Positions 41,475-53,034 are shown, counted from the stretch's first letter. The stretch: DNA of 64,000 nt from Pseudomonadota bacterium (GCA_021792555.1 JAJYUL010000003.1:1-64000), one strand, 5' to 3'. Notes: generated from the letters alone by a model not told the origin. Program-made: numbers and translations.

Positions 41475-42250
41475 GCGCCCCTGAGCGGCGCGCGCAATAT
41501 CTTCAGGCCATCGGCGTCGATCTGTGGCTGCCGCGCGCCGCCGTGGCGGGCGCGGCCGCGCCGCTCGAGGCGCCTGGGGGGGCGCCGCACGTGCCCGAGC
41601 GTGCGCCCGCCGTAGCGGAGGTGGCGGCCGCGCCTGCCCCGGCCCCGGGTGCTGAAGCGGCCGATTGGGAGCAGCTGCGCGCGCAGGTGCTGAGCTGCAC
41701 CCGCTGTGCGCTGCACGAGAGCCGCACCCAGGCGGTCTTCGGGGTGGGCAACCCCCGCGCCGAGTGGATGGTGATCGGAGAGGCTCCGGGCGCCGAGGAG
41801 GACCGGCGCGGGGAGCCGTTCGTCGGGCGAGCCGGCCAGCTGCTCGATGCGATGCTGCGCGCCGTCGGGCTGTCGCGCGCGACGAACGTCTTCATCGCCA
41901 ATATCCTCAAATGCCGCCCGCCCGGCAATCGCGATCCGCGGCCCGAGGAGGTCGCAGCGTGCCTGCCCTACCTGCACCGGCAGATCGATTCCGTGCGCCC
42001 GCGGATGCTGCTGGCCGTCGGCCGGATCGCCGCGCAGAACCTGCTGGCCACCGATGCGCCGCTCGGCCGGCTGCGCGGCCGGGTGCACCATTTCGGCGAG
42101 CGCAACGTGCCGCTCTTGGTGACGTATCATCCCGCCTATCTGCTGCGCTCGCCTGCGGACAAGCGCAAGGCGTGGGAAGATCTGCAGTTCGCGCGCAGCG
42201 TATTCGCGCAGACCCTGAACGCCGAACCGAACGATGGCCATCGCCCCTGA
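41471..42250 (+). CDS. family 4-type uracil-DNA glycosylase with Ala/Pro-rich N-terminal extension
   Basis: [68 protein letters not shown]. Confidence 0.93.
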   Translation: MSAPERRAQYLQAIGVDLWLPRAAVAGAAAPLEAPGGAPHVPERAPAVAEVAAAPAPAPGAEAADWEQLRAQVLSCTRCALHESRTQAVFGVGNPRAEWMVIGEAPGAEEDRRGEPFVGRAGQLLDAMLRAVGLSRATNVFIANILKCRPPGNRDPRPEEVAACLPYLHRQIDSVRPRMLLAVGRIAAQNLLATDAPLGRLRGRVHHFGERNVPLLVTYHPAYLLRSPADKRKAWEDLQFARSVFAQTLNAEPNDGHRP

Positions 42251-42731
42251 ACTGCTCGAACCGATGCCGCCGGCGCAGATCCGTGCGATGTGCGCCGCCG
42301 ACGTCCCGGAGGTGTTCGCCATCGAGCGGGCCGCGTACTCGTTCCCGTGGAGCGCCGGCATCTTCCGCGACTGCCTGCGGGTCGGGTACGTCTGCCGCGT
42401 GCTCACCGTCGGCGGGCAGATCGCCGGCTACGGCGTGATGAGCATGGGCGCCGGCGAGATGCACGTGCTCAACCTCTGCATCGCCGAGGCGCAGCGCGGC
42501 CGCGGGCTCGGCCGGCGGATGCTCGAGCATCTGCTCGCGCAGGGCGCTGCGGCGGGCATGACCGACGCATTCCTCGAAGTGCGGCCCTCGAACTGCGCGG
42601 CGCTCGCGCTGTACCGTGCGCTCGGGTTCGAGCAGATCGGCATGCGCCGCGGCTATTACCAGGCGGTCAACGGCCGCGAAGACGCCTGTGTGTTGAAACT
42701 GACCCTGCGCGCGCGCCGCGCCGAATCCTGA
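42234..42731 (+). CDS. rimI: ribosomal protein S18-alanine N-acetyltransferase
   Basis: EVFAIERAAYSFPWSAGIFRDCL; LNLCIAEAQRGRGLGRRMLEHLL; LEVRPSNCAALALYRALGFEQIGMRRGYY. Confidence 0.94.
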   Translation: MAIAPELLEPMPPAQIRAMCAADVPEVFAIERAAYSFPWSAGIFRDCLRVGYVCRVLTVGGQIAGYGVMSMGAGEMHVLNLCIAEAQRGRGLGRRMLEHLLAQGAAAGMTDAFLEVRPSNCAALALYRALGFEQIGMRRGYYQAVNGREDACVLKLTLRARRAES

Positions 42732-42743
42732 CTACATCGATCC

Positions 42744-44330
42744 ATGAGTGACCTGACTGCCGAAGTCCGCAGGCGGCGGACGTTTGCCATCATCTCGCAC
42801 CCCGATGCGGGCAAGACCACCCTCACCGAGAAGCTGCTGCTGTTCGGCGGCGCCATCCAGATGGCCGGCACCGTCAAGGGCCGCAAGGCCGACCGCCATG
42901 CCACCTCGGACTGGATGCGCCTCGAGCAGCAGCGCGGCATCTCCGTGACCTCCTCGGTGATGCAGTTCCCCTACGGGGAGTGCATCGTGAACCTGCTCGA
43001 CACCCCGGGGCACGAGGATTTCTCCGAGGACACCTACCGCACGCTCACCGCGGTCGACTCGGCGCTGATGGTGATCGACTGCGCCAAGGGAGTCGAGGAG
43101 CGCACCATCAAGCTGATGGAGGTGTGCCGTCTGCGCGACACGCCCATCATGACTTTCATCAACAAGCTCGACCGCGAGGGGCGCGCGCCGATCGAGCTGC
43201 TCGATGAGATCGAGCGGGTCCTCGGCATCCGCACCGCGCCGGTGACCTGGCCGATCGGCATGGGTCGCGCGCTGCGCGCGATCTATCACCTGCTCGAGGA
43301 CCGGCTGTACGTGTACGCCGCCGGCGAGCGCGGCCGGGTGGGCGAGAACCAGGTGATCGAGGGCCTCGAGAGCGAGGCGGCCGGGAATTTCCTCGGCGCC
43401 GATGCGGCTGCGGTGCGCGAGGAGATCGAGCTGGTGCGGGGCGCGAGCCCGCCGTTCGATCCGGAAGAGTATCGCGCCGGCCGCCAGACTCCGGTGTTTT
43501 TCGGCTCGGCGATCAACAATTTCGGGGTCGAGGAGCTGCTCGCGGCATTCACCCGCCACGCGCCGGGGCCGCTCGCGCGCAGCGCGCGCGAGCGGCAGGT
43601 CGAGCCGCTCGAGCCTGCGCTCAGCGGCTTCGTGTTCAAGATCCAGGCCAACATGGATCCGGGGCACCGCGATCGCATCGCGTTCCTGCGGCTGTGCTCG
43701 GGGCGCTACAGCCGCGGCATGCGGCTGTATCACGTGCGGCTCGGCAAGGAGGTGCGCATCTCCGATGCGCTCACGTTCATGGCCGCCGAGCGCGAGCACG
43801 CCGAGGAGGCCTTCGCCGGGGACATCATCGGCCTGCACAACCACGGCACCATCAACATCGGCGACACGTTCACCGAGGGTGAGCGGCTGGTGTTCACCGG
43901 GATTCCAAACTTCGCCCCGGAGATCTTCCGCCGCGCGGTGCTGAAGGATCCGCTGAAGATGAAGGCGCTGCAGAAAGGGCTCGCGCAGCTGTGCGAGGAA
44001 GGCGCCACGCAGCTGTTCAAGCCGCTGCGCAACAACGACCTGATCCTCGGCGCGGTCGGCCAGCTGCAGTTCGAGGTCGTCGCATTCCGACTGCAGGACG
44101 AGTACGGCGTCAGCTGCGTGTTCGAGCCGGTCAACGTGTACACGGCCCGTTGGATCGCGAGCGAGGATCAGCGCAAGCTCGAGGAGTTCCGCGCGCGCGC
44201 CCACGAGCATCTGGCGGTCGATCACAGCGGCGCGCCGGTGTATCTGGCGCCATCGCGCGTCAATCTGGAACTGACGCTCGAGCGCTGGCCGGACATCAGC
44301 TTCCGCGAGACCCGCGAGCACGCGCTCTAG
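42744..44330 (+). CDS. prfC: peptide chain release factor 3
   Basis: [82 protein letters not shown]. Confidence 0.98.
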   Translation: MSDLTAEVRRRRTFAIISHPDAGKTTLTEKLLLFGGAIQMAGTVKGRKADRHATSDWMRLEQQRGISVTSSVMQFPYGECIVNLLDTPGHEDFSEDTYRTLTAVDSALMVIDCAKGVEERTIKLMEVCRLRDTPIMTFINKLDREGRAPIELLDEIERVLGIRTAPVTWPIGMGRALRAIYHLLEDRLYVYAAGERGRVGENQVIEGLESEAAGNFLGADAAAVREEIELVRGASPPFDPEEYRAGRQTPVFFGSAINNFGVEELLAAFTRHAPGPLARSARERQVEPLEPALSGFVFKIQANMDPGHRDRIAFLRLCSGRYSRGMRLYHVRLGKEVRISDALTFMAAEREHAEEAFAGDIIGLHNHGTINIGDTFTEGERLVFTGIPNFAPEIFRRAVLKDPLKMKALQKGLAQLCEEGATQLFKPLRNNDLILGAVGQLQFEVVAFRLQDEYGVSCVFEPVNVYTARWIASEDQRKLEEFRARAHEHLAVDHSGAPVYLAPSRVNLELTLERWPDISFRETREHAL

Positions 44331-44332
44331 GG

Positions 44333-44357
44333 ACGCTCCCGCCGCCGGCGGGAGCGT
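44333..44357 (+). terminator. GC-rich hairpin immediately after prfC (11-bp stem ACGCTCCCGCC/GGCGGGAGCGT, loop GCC)
   Basis: Perfect inverted repeat 3 nt after the stop codon; no U-tract. Confidence 0.55.
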
Positions 44358-44671
44358 ACGGGCGCCCGGCCGCGGCCACGCGGCGGGGCGTGCGCGCCTT
44401 GCGGGAAATTACGTATTCCCGAAACAGCCCTCTCGGCCTCACCGTGCGCATCAGGACGGGCGCCGCGCTTGACCGTGCGTGCATCTGGAGGCTAGCGTAA
44501 ATGGGCAGGGTGGACGGGGTAGGACCCCGGCCGCCGCTATGGCCTGCCACGCACGCTCCTGGCGGCGACCGCGGACATCCTTATCCAGGCTGGTGGGGAC
44601 CGCGATGGCTCACAAGCACACGATCGCTGCGCACGCGCGTCTCGCCGCGCCGATTGTCGTCCCTGCAAGGG

Positions 44672-44690
44672 TGCGCGCCTTGGGCGCGCA
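44672..44690 (+). other. hairpin TGCGCGCC-TTG-GGCGCGCA in long intergenic region upstream of the sulfotransferase gene
   Basis: 8-bp perfect stem, 3-nt loop, read directly. Confidence 0.5.
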
Positions 44691-44755
44691 GTGACCGCCG
44701 GTTCGCTCAATCAAACACGAAGAACCGCTGCGATCGACGAGGAGGCGATGGACGC

Positions 44756-45988
44756 ATGACAATCAATCAACGGCAGACGATGCGGGTGCTCGAGCGGCTC
44801 TGTCCGCTCGATGCGGATGAGCTGGCGGACACGGCGCTGCGCGCCGCCGGCAGACAGCGCTTTGCCGAGGAATCCTTCCGGCCCGCGCTCGAGCGGCTGC
44901 TCGCGGCGCTCGGGGCCGAGGCCGACCTCGGTGTCTTCGGCCAGTTCGCCGCGCGCTTTGACCTGCTGCGCTGCATGCGCAACGTGCTGCGCATGGACGC
45001 GGCCGAGGAACAGGATCCGGGCATCGCCGCGCGCAGCCTCGGCCGGCCCATCTTCATCACCGGACTGCCGCGCAGCGGCTCGACCTTCCTGCACTCGCTG
45101 CTCGCCCTCGATCCGGCCAATAACGTGCCGCGCAGCTGGCAGCTCATCTATCCGTACCCGCGGCGCGATGCCTGGTTCCCGGGCGATCACCGCCGCGCGC
45201 AGGTCGCCCGTCAGCTCGCGCTGTTTCGCCTGTTCTCGCCGGGCCTTGCCCGCATGCATCCGCTCAGCGCCGACTCCCCGCAGGAATGCACCGACATCAA
45301 CGCGCACGTGTTCCGCAGTCTGCGCTTCGACAACATGTACCGGATACTGTCCTACCGCGACTGGCTGGATGATCACGGGCACGCGCCGGCCTACCGGTTC
45401 CACCGCCGCTTCCTGCAGCACCTCGACGCGCAGGGGCCGGCCGGCCGGCAGTGGGTGCTGAAAAGCCCGGACCACGTGTTCGCGCTCGATGCGCTGCGCA
45501 AGGAGTATCCCGAGGCGCACATCGTCATGCTGCACCGCGACCCGCTGAAGGTCATGGCGTCGGTCGCCCGGCTGACCGAGATCCTGCGCCGGCCGTTCAC
45601 GCGCCGCCTGGAGCGCGCCGAGATCGGTCAGGAGGTGAGCGCGCGCTGGGTGCAGGGCGTCGAGCGCATGATGGCGTTCAAGGCCGGCGGCGAGAACGTT
45701 CTGCATCTGTATTACCGGGACATCGTCGCCGCGCCGATGCAAACCGTGGCCAAGCTGTACCGGCATTGCAGACTGACCTTGAGTCCGGCCGCCGAGACGC
45801 GCATGCAGGAATACCTGCGCCGCGTTCCCCGCGGCGGCTACGCCGTGCACAACCACAGTCTCGAGGCGTTCGGCCTCGAGCCGCTCACGCTGCGCGAGCA
45901 GTTCGCCCGCTACATCAACTTCTTCGAGGTGCAGCCGGAGCGGTCCCGCCCGAGCGCGAGCCCCGTGTTCAGCGCGAGACCGGCATGA
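44756..45988 (+). CDS. sulfotransferase family protein
   Basis: PAPS-binding motif PIFITGLPRSGSTFLHSLLA; RQWVLKSPDHVFALDALRKEYPEAHIVMLHRDPLKVMASVA. Confidence 0.92.
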   Translation: MTINQRQTMRVLERLCPLDADELADTALRAAGRQRFAEESFRPALERLLAALGAEADLGVFGQFAARFDLLRCMRNVLRMDAAEEQDPGIAARSLGRPIFITGLPRSGSTFLHSLLALDPANNVPRSWQLIYPYPRRDAWFPGDHRRAQVARQLALFRLFSPGLARMHPLSADSPQECTDINAHVFRSLRFDNMYRILSYRDWLDDHGHAPAYRFHRRFLQHLDAQGPAGRQWVLKSPDHVFALDALRKEYPEAHIVMLHRDPLKVMASVARLTEILRRPFTRRLERAEIGQEVSARWVQGVERMMAFKAGGENVLHLYYRDIVAAPMQTVAKLYRHCRLTLSPAAETRMQEYLRRVPRGGYAVHNHSLEAFGLEPLTLREQFARYINFFEVQPERSRPSASPVFSARPA

Positions 45989-46959
45989 GACGGGCGAGCG
46001 CACTGACGCTGCTGCTCGGCGTGGCCGCTCTGGTGGCGATCATCGCCTATGCCGGAGGGGCCGCGGTCGAGCAGGCGGTGCTGCGCGTGGGTATCGTCGG
46101 GCTGGTGCTCGTGGCGCTGATCCATCTGCCGGTGATCGGCACGACCGGCTCGGCGTGGTACGTGATCGGCGGGCAGTTGCCGGGAGCCTCGCCGTGGAAG
46201 TTCATCTGGGCCCGCTACGTCCGCGAGGCGACGGCGGAAGTGTTGCCGTTCTCGCAGCTCGGCGGGATGGTGGCCGGCGCCCGCACGCTGACGCTGACGG
46301 GACTGCAATCCCTGCCGGTCACCGCGACGCTGCTGGCGGATGTGATCATCGAGCAGCTGGCGAAGATCCCCTACGTGCTCGCCGGCGTGGTGCTGCTGCT
46401 GCTCGGCGGACATGCTGCGCCCGTGCGGCTGCTGGCGGCGGCGCTGCTGCCGGTCGGGGTGCTCGCTCTGCTCGTGAGCGCCGGGCGCAAGCGCGCCTCG
46501 GCGCTGCTCGGCCGCAGCGCCGAGGCGCTCGCGCGCCGCTGGCCGGCGCTGCGAGGGCAGGGCACCGCCTCGCTGCAGGGGCTGTTCGGGCGGCTGTTCA
46601 GGTGGGACCGGCGGACCCTGGGGGCGCTCGCGACCCACACGGCCGCCTGGGCGCTCGGCGCCGCGGAAACCTGGGTCGCCTGTCACCTGATGGGGGTGCA
46701 GGTCAGTCCTGCCGAGGCGCTGATCATCGACAGCCTGTTCTGCGGGCTGCGCACGTTCGGGTTCGCGGTGCCCGCGGCGCTCGGCGTGCAGGAGGCCGGG
46801 TACGTGCTGGTGTGCGCGCTGGTGGGCGTGCCGGCCGCGCCGGCCGTCGCCTTGTCCCTGGTGCGCCGGGTCCGCGAGCTGCTCGTGGGCGTGCCGGCGC
46901 TGGGTATCTGGCAGCTGGTGGAGGGCGGACGGGCGCTGGCGGGGCAGTCCGACAAGTAA
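45985..46959 (+). CDS. lysylphosphatidylglycerol synthase TM / UPF0104 family membrane protein
   Basis: Polytopic; ARYVREATAEVLPFSQLGGMVAGARTL..FGFAVPAALGVQEAGYVLVCALVGVP. Confidence 0.83.
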   Translation: MRRASALTLLLGVAALVAIIAYAGGAAVEQAVLRVGIVGLVLVALIHLPVIGTTGSAWYVIGGQLPGASPWKFIWARYVREATAEVLPFSQLGGMVAGARTLTLTGLQSLPVTATLLADVIIEQLAKIPYVLAGVVLLLLGGHAAPVRLLAAALLPVGVLALLVSAGRKRASALLGRSAEALARRWPALRGQGTASLQGLFGRLFRWDRRTLGALATHTAAWALGAAETWVACHLMGVQVSPAEALIIDSLFCGLRTFGFAVPAALGVQEAGYVLVCALVGVPAAPAVALSLVRRVRELLVGVPALGIWQLVEGGRALAGQSDK

Positions 46960-47015
46960 TTGCGCGCGGCACGTTCGATCACCCCGATCGTCTCCCGAGC
47001 GCGCGGCATGCGCCC

Positions 47016-48281
47016 ATGAAGGGACTCACGCTTCGGCATGCGCTGCGCTGCGCACCCGCCGTGCTCGCCGTGGCGGGCCTCATCGGCACGGCACACGCGG
47101 CCGAACCGGCCAAGGTCGCATTCAACTGGCTCAATCCGACCACCTGGCCGGTGGTGCCGGTGCCGAACATCTCGGTCGATCCGACCAACGGCGTCACCGT
47201 GGGCCTCATTCCCACGCTGCTCGAGCATGACCGCCGCGGGCGCATCGTGCGCATCATCGCTCCGGACATCGTGCACAACGCGAACTTCGGCTGGGGCGGG
47301 CACATGCGCATCCTCGACTTCCCGTCGGCCGATACCCAGTGGTCGGTCGTGGCCGGACTGATGCAGCACGTCGAGAGCAGCTTCGATGCGCTCTACGAGA
47401 CCGGCCTGCTGCGCACGCGGCGCTGGTCGGAGAGCACGGAGCTCTCATACAACCGCAGCGGCACCGCACGCTTCTTCGGCATCGGCAACGAATCGGCGTA
47501 TGCGGATCAGAGCGTCTTCACCGATCAGCGCCTGCGGATGCAGGCGCACCTCGGCTGGAACCTCACCCACGCGTGGCAGGTGGCCGCCGTGCTGATGGTG
47601 CAGAGAGTCAGGGTGAGCGCCGGCCATCTGCCGGGCATGGTCTCGATCACGGAGCGCTTCCCGCAGGTGCGGGGCATGGGCACGACTCACGAGGTGCTCG
47701 AGCGGATTCTGGTGACCTACGATACGCGTGACAACATCACGATACCCACGCGCGGCGTCGATGTCGTCGTCTACGCCGGGGCCGCGAGCCGCAACGCGGC
47801 GCCCGACGGCTCGCTGTTCACCGAAGCCGGCGCGGACGGCCGCTTTTATTGGTCGCCGAAGCGCTCGCTCACCATCGCCGCGCACGTCGGTCTGCGCTAC
47901 ATGCTGTCGCTGCACGATGTGCCGTTCTGGGCGCTGAGCAGCCTTGGAGGCGACCGCAGCATCGTCGGCGGACGGGAGCTGCTGCGGGGGTTCGGCGAGG
48001 GGCGCTTCTACGACCGCAACTTGTTCGTGGCGAACATCGAGTTGCGCGAGAACGTGCTCTCGCTCAACACGCTCGGTACGCGCATCATCTTGCAGATCGC
48101 GCCGTTTTACGACACGGGCCGGGTTTTCGCGCACAGCTCGACGTTTCCCATCGACAAGCTGCACAACGTGGTGGGCGTCGGGTTCCGCGGCATCGCGGCG
48201 CCGTTCATCGTCGGATACGTCGACGTCGGCTACGGCAGCGAGGGGGCGGCCGTCTTCACCGGCATCAACTATCCGTTTTAG
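47016..48281 (+). CDS. BamA/TamA (Omp85, surface antigen)-type outer-membrane beta-barrel protein without POTRA
   Basis: Signal peptide; TYDTRDNITIPTRGVDVVVYAG; GGDRSIVGGRELLRGFGEGRFYDRNLFVANIELREN; C-terminal Phe (NYPF). Confidence 0.85.
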   Translation: MKGLTLRHALRCAPAVLAVAGLIGTAHAAEPAKVAFNWLNPTTWPVVPVPNISVDPTNGVTVGLIPTLLEHDRRGRIVRIIAPDIVHNANFGWGGHMRILDFPSADTQWSVVAGLMQHVESSFDALYETGLLRTRRWSESTELSYNRSGTARFFGIGNESAYADQSVFTDQRLRMQAHLGWNLTHAWQVAAVLMVQRVRVSAGHLPGMVSITERFPQVRGMGTTHEVLERILVTYDTRDNITIPTRGVDVVVYAGAASRNAAPDGSLFTEAGADGRFYWSPKRSLTIAAHVGLRYMLSLHDVPFWALSSLGGDRSIVGGRELLRGFGEGRFYDRNLFVANIELRENVLSLNTLGTRIILQIAPFYDTGRVFAHSSTFPIDKLHNVVGVGFRGIAAPFIVGYVDVGYGSEGAAVFTGINYPF

Positions 48282-48287
48282 GCGCCC

Positions 48288-51050
48288 TCACCGCAGCATG
48301 GTGCGCACGCGCTCGAGCTGAGCGGTGAGTCCCGCGGCGGTGCGCTCGAGTTCGGCGGCGCGCTCACGCTCGCCCGCGACCACCGCGGCCGGCGCGTTGC
48401 TGACGAAGCTTTCGTTGTCGAGACGCGCGCGCACTTTGGCCAGATCGCCCTGCGCGCGCGCGAGGAGCTTCTCGAGGCGCTCGGCCTCGGCGTCCGCATC
48501 GATCAGCCCGGCCATGGGCACGAGCACGGTCAGCTCCCCGACGAGCGCCGTGGCCGATTGCGGCTCGGCCTCGCCCCGGGCGAGCAGCGTGACCGACTCG
48601 ATGCCCGCGAGACGCTCCAGATACGGCCGATGGCGTTCGAGGTACGTGCGGTCCTGCTCGCACGCGCCCTTCAGCAGCACCGGGATGCGCCGCGAGGGGT
48701 TGATGTTCATCTCGCCGCGGATCTGCCGCACGGCGAGGATCAATGCCTGGATCCAGCCCACCTCCCGCTCGCTCGCTTCATCGGCCGGAAACTCTTCCGG
48801 CAGCGGGTAGGGGGCCAGCATGACTGTCTCGCCGCCGCGTCCGGCGAGCGGTGCGACGCGCTGCCAGATCTCCTCGGTGATGAACGGCATGATCGGATGC
48901 AGCGCGCGCTGCAGCGCCTCGAGGATCCCGCTGAGCGTCCCTCGGGCGCCGCGTCGGGCCGCCGCGCTGCTCGTCTCGGACTGCAGCACCGGTTTGGTCA
49001 GCTCCAGATACCAGTCGCAGTACTCGTACCAGGTGAACTCGTAGAGCGCGTTGGCGGCGTAGTCGAAGCGGTACTCGGCGAGCGCCTTCTCGACCGTGGC
49101 GAGCGTGCGGCCGAAGCGTGAGCGGATCCAGCGGTCGGCGACCGACAGCTCGAGCGGGCCGGCGTCGCTTTGCTGCTCGCACATCAGGGTGACGAAGCGC
49201 GCGGCGTTCCACAGCTTGTTGCAGAAGTTGCGATAGCCGGCGACGCGCGCCAGATCGAAGCGGATGTCGCGGCTCGGCGAGGCGAGGGCCGCGAACGTGA
49301 AGCGCAGCGCATCCGTGCCATGGGCGGCGATGCCGTCGGGGAACTGCTTGCGCGTCGCCTTCTCGATGGCGGGCCGCTTGTGCGGCTGCATCAGACCGGT
49401 GGTGCGCTTCTCGATCAGGGCCGCCAGATCGATGCCATCGACGATGTCGAGCGGGTCGATTACGTTGCCCTTGGACTTGGACATCTTCTCGCCGGACTCG
49501 TCGCGGATCAGCCCATGGACGTACACGTCGCGGAACGGCACGTCGCCCATGAACTTCAGGCCCATCATCATCATCCTCGCCACCCAGAAGAAGATGATGT
49601 CGAAGCCGGTGATCAGCACCGTGGTGGGGTAGTAGCGGCTGAGCTGCGGGGTGCGCTGCGGCCAGCCGAGCGTCGAGAAGGGCCAGAGGGCCGAGGAGAA
49701 CCAGGTGTCGAGCACGTCCGGGTCCTGCCGCAGCGCGACGTCCGCGGCGAGACCGTGCTGGGTGCGCACGTCCTGCTCGCTGCGCCCGACGTACACGTGG
49801 CCCTGCTCGTCATACCACGCCGGAATGCGGTGCCCCCACCACAGCTGCCGGCTGATGCACCAGTCCTTGATGTTGCGCATCCATTCGAAATAGGTCTTGG
49901 CCCAGTTCTCCGGGATGAAGCGGGTGCGGCCGTCTTCCACCGCGGCGATCGCCGGCGCGGCGAGCGGGGCGATCTTCACGTACCACTGGTCGGTGAGGTA
50001 CGGCTCGAGCACCGCGCCGCTGCGATCGCCGCGCGGCACGGTCATCTTGTGCGCTTCGGTGCGCTCCAGGAGCCCCGCCGCGCTGAGCTCCTCGAGCACC
50101 CGCTGGCGCGCCTCGGCGCGCTCGAGGCCGCGCAGGCGCTCCGGGACGTTCTCGTTGAGCGTCGCGCGGGGCGTGAAGATGTTGATCTGCGGCAGGTTGT
50201 GGCGCTGGCCGATTTCGTAGTCGTTGAAATCGTGCGCCGGGGTGATCTTGACGCAGCCGGAGCCGAAGGACGCATCGACGTAGGCGTCGGCGATGATCGG
50301 AATCAGCCGCTCGGCGAGCGGCACGCGCACGCGCTTGCCGATGAGGTGCCGGTAGCGCTCGTCGTCGGGATTGACGGCAACGGCGGTATCGCCGAGGAGC
50401 GTCTCGGGCCGGGTGGTGGCCACCACGACGTGACCGCTGCCGTCCGCGAGCGGATAGCGCAGGTGCCACAGGTGGCCGTCCTCCTCGCTGCTCTGCACCT
50501 CGAGGTCGGACAGCGCCGTGAGCAGCACCGGGTCCCAGTTGACCAGGCGCTTGCCGCGGTAGATCAGGCCCTCCTCGTGCAGGCGGACGAACACCTCGAT
50601 GACCGCCTGCGACAGTCCCTCGTCCATGGTGAAGCGCTCGCGCGACCAGTCGACCGAGTCGCCGAGGCGGCGCATCTGTGCGGCCATGGTGCCGCCGGAT
50701 TGGGCCTTCCACTGCCACACGCGCTGCAGGAACGCCTCGCGGCCGAGATCGGCGCGCCGCACGCCCTCGGCCTCGAGCTGCCGCTCGACGACCATCTGCG
50801 TGGCGATGCCGGCGTGATCGGTCCCCGGCTGCCAGAGCGTGTCCTCCCCGCGCATGCGGTGGTAGCGCGTCAGGGTGTCCATCAGGGTGTGATTGAACGC
50901 GTGCCCCATGTGCAGCGTGCCGGTCACGTTCGGCGGCGGAATCATGATGCAGAACGGCGCGCCGCGGCCGCTCGCGGCGAACCAGTCGTGGGATTCCCAG
51001 CGCGCGTAGATCCGCCGCTCGATCTGATGCGGCGCGTAGACTTTATCCAT
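48288..51050 (-). CDS. valS: valyl-tRNA synthetase
   Basis: [56 protein letters not shown]. Confidence 0.98.
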   Translation of the reverse strand: MDKVYAPHQIERRIYARWESHDWFAASGRGAPFCIMIPPPNVTGTLHMGHAFNHTLMDTLTRYHRMRGEDTLWQPGTDHAGIATQMVVERQLEAEGVRRADLGREAFLQRVWQWKAQSGGTMAAQMRRLGDSVDWSRERFTMDEGLSQAVIEVFVRLHEEGLIYRGKRLVNWDPVLLTALSDLEVQSSEEDGHLWHLRYPLADGSGHVVVATTRPETLLGDTAVAVNPDDERYRHLIGKRVRVPLAERLIPIIADAYVDASFGSGCVKITPAHDFNDYEIGQRHNLPQINIFTPRATLNENVPERLRGLERAEARQRVLEELSAAGLLERTEAHKMTVPRGDRSGAVLEPYLTDQWYVKIAPLAAPAIAAVEDGRTRFIPENWAKTYFEWMRNIKDWCISRQLWWGHRIPAWYDEQGHVYVGRSEQDVRTQHGLAADVALRQDPDVLDTWFSSALWPFSTLGWPQRTPQLSRYYPTTVLITGFDIIFFWVARMMMMGLKFMGDVPFRDVYVHGLIRDESGEKMSKSKGNVIDPLDIVDGIDLAALIEKRTTGLMQPHKRPAIEKATRKQFPDGIAAHGTDALRFTFAALASPSRDIRFDLARVAGYRNFCNKLWNAARFVTLMCEQQSDAGPLELSVADRWIRSRFGRTLATVEKALAEYRFDYAANALYEFTWYEYCDWYLELTKPVLQSETSSAAARRGARGTLSGILEALQRALHPIMPFITEEIWQRVAPLAGRGGETVMLAPYPLPEEFPADEASEREVGWIQALILAVRQIRGEMNINPSRRIPVLLKGACEQDRTYLERHRPYLERLAGIESVTLLARGEAEPQSATALVGELTVLVPMAGLIDADAEAERLEKLLARAQGDLAKVRARLDNESFVSNAPAAVVAGERERAAELERTAAGLTAQLERVRTMLR

Positions 51051-51100
51051 GATCCTCGGGGGCTCGTTGCACAGCAGTCGGGGAAGGAATTATAGGGCTG

Positions 51101-51532
51101 CTACGGGGCGCGCAGCGGGTGCGTCGCCGGCTCGCAGCCGAGCTGCCGATAGGCCCTGAAGCGCGCGCGGCCGGCCTCGCGGACCGCCGGGTCGGCATCG
51201 AGGATCTCCGCGATGCGCTCGGCCGCGGCGGCGAACGGCGGCGGCTCGGGTGCGTTGGCGAGATTGATGAGCACCTCGAGCGGGCCGTCCGGGGCTCCCC
51301 CGGCGCTCAGCAGTACCGGCGCGTCGCGCCCCGCGCCGAGCCACTCGTGCGGCACGAAGCTCGTGTCGGCGAAGGTCCACAGCAGCTCATCGAAGCGCGC
51401 AAGCTCCTCCCGCTCGGTGTGCCACACCAGCACACGCTGCCCGGCGAGGTAGGCCTTCTCGGCGATCCGGCAGGCGACCTTCAGCCGCGCCGCCGGCGCC
51501 GTCTCCTCGAGTAGGTAGAAGTCCGCCCGCAA
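51101..51532 (-). CDS. holC: DNA polymerase III chi subunit
   Basis: MRADFYLLEETAPAARLKVACRIAEKAYLAGQRVLVWHTEREELARFDELLWTFADTSFVPHEW; between valS and pepA. Confidence 0.93.
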   Translation of the reverse strand: MRADFYLLEETAPAARLKVACRIAEKAYLAGQRVLVWHTEREELARFDELLWTFADTSFVPHEWLGAGRDAPVLLSAGGAPDGPLEVLINLANAPEPPPFAAAAERIAEILDADPAVREAGRARFRAYRQLGCEPATHPLRAP

Positions 51533-51540
51533 CTGGCCCT

Positions 51541-53034
51541 CTACAGCTTGGCGCGCCGCAGCAGGAAGTCCGCAAGCAGCGGCGTCGGGCGGCCGGTGCT
51601 GCCCTTGTGCGCGCCGCTCTGCCAGGCGGTGCCGGCGATGTCGAGATGCGCCCAGCTCATGCCGCGGGTGAACTTGGCGAGAAACGCCGCCGCGGTGATG
51701 GCGCCGCCGTCGCGTCCGCCGATGTTGGCGAAGTCCGCGAAATTGCTCTTCAGCTGCTCGGTGTACTCCTCGGTGAGCGGCAGCGGCCAGGCGCGGTCGT
51801 CGGCGCGCACCCCGGCTTCCACGAGCTCGTGCACCAGCGCCTCGTCGTTGCCGAAGGCGCCCGAGTGATGATGGCCGAGGGCGATGACGCAGGCACCGGT
51901 GAGGGTGGCCATGTCGATGATCGCGGCGGGCTTGAAGCGCCGCGCGTAGTGCAGCGCATCGCTGAGCACCAGGCGGCCCTCGGCGTCGGTGTTGAGGATC
52001 TCCACGGTCTGACCGGAGGAGCTGGTGACGATGTCGCCGGGCTTGATGGCCTTGCCGTCGGGCATGTTCTCCACCGCCCCGACGATGCCGACGACGTTCA
52101 GCGGCAGTTTCACCTCCGCGGCGAACGAGAGGGAGGCGATCACGGCGGCCGCGCCGCTCATGTCGTACTTCATCTCGTCCATGTCCGCGCCGGGCTTGAG
52201 CGAGATGCCGCCGGAGTCGAAGGTCACGCCCTTGCCGACGAGCACCACCGGGGCCGCGCCGCTCTTGCCGCCGCGGTGCTCGATCACGATCAGCCGCGGC
52301 GGCTCGTTGCTGCCCTGGGCGACCGCCAGCAGACAGCCCATCTTCTCCCGCCGCATCGCCGGCTCATCGAGCACCCGCACGCGCAGCGAACGATGCCGCC
52401 GAGCCAGCCCGCGTGCCTGTTCGGCGAGGTAGCGCGGCGTGCAGATGTTGCCGGGGAGATTGCCAAGGTCGCGCTGCACGTTCGCGGCGCGGGCGAGCGC
52501 CTCACCGTGCGCCAGCCCGCGCTCGACGGCCGCGGCCGAGGTGCGCGTGACCGGTCCGGCGAGCACCTGCGACAGGGCGGCGGCCTTGGGCTTCTTGCCG
52601 CTCTTGAGGTCATTGATGCGGTACAGCGCGCTCACGGTGAGCTCGGCCACGCCCCGCCCGTAGTAGTAGTCGTCGAGCGCCTCGGCGTCCGGCCGCTCGA
52701 GCGCGACGGCGGCGCTCTTCACGCCGGTGCGCGCCAGCGCCCCGATGGCGCTCGAGCAGGCCTTGCGCCAGGGCTTGCGCCCGAAGCTCTTGCGCGCCCC
52801 GAGTCCGGTGAGCAGCACGCGCCGTGCGGCGAGCCCCGGCAGGTCCGCAAGCAGCAGCGTCTCGCCGGCGCGGCCCGGGAAATCCCCGCGCGCGATGAGC
52901 TTGCCCAGGCGCCCGCCGGCGGCATGATCGATCCGCCGCGCCTCCTCGGTGAGCTCGTTTTCCTCGAAAACGCCGACAATCAGGCAATCCACGTCGAGCG
53001 TGGTGATGCTCTTGCTCCAGGTCTCGAAACGCAT
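51541..53034 (-). CDS. pepA: leucyl aminopeptidase (M17)
   Basis: GKGVTFDSGGISLKPGADMDEMKYDMSGAAAV; ILNTDAEGRLVLSDALHYA; DMATLTGACVIALGHHHSG. Confidence 0.97.
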   Translation of the reverse strand: MRFETWSKSITTLDVDCLIVGVFEENELTEEARRIDHAAGGRLGKLIARGDFPGRAGETLLLADLPGLAARRVLLTGLGARKSFGRKPWRKACSSAIGALARTGVKSAAVALERPDAEALDDYYYGRGVAELTVSALYRINDLKSGKKPKAAALSQVLAGPVTRTSAAAVERGLAHGEALARAANVQRDLGNLPGNICTPRYLAEQARGLARRHRSLRVRVLDEPAMRREKMGCLLAVAQGSNEPPRLIVIEHRGGKSGAAPVVLVGKGVTFDSGGISLKPGADMDEMKYDMSGAAAVIASLSFAAEVKLPLNVVGIVGAVENMPDGKAIKPGDIVTSSSGQTVEILNTDAEGRLVLSDALHYARRFKPAAIIDMATLTGACVIALGHHHSGAFGNDEALVHELVEAGVRADDRAWPLPLTEEYTEQLKSNFADFANIGGRDGGAITAAAFLAKFTRGMSWAHLDIAGTAWQSGAHKGSTGRPTPLLADFLLRRAKL

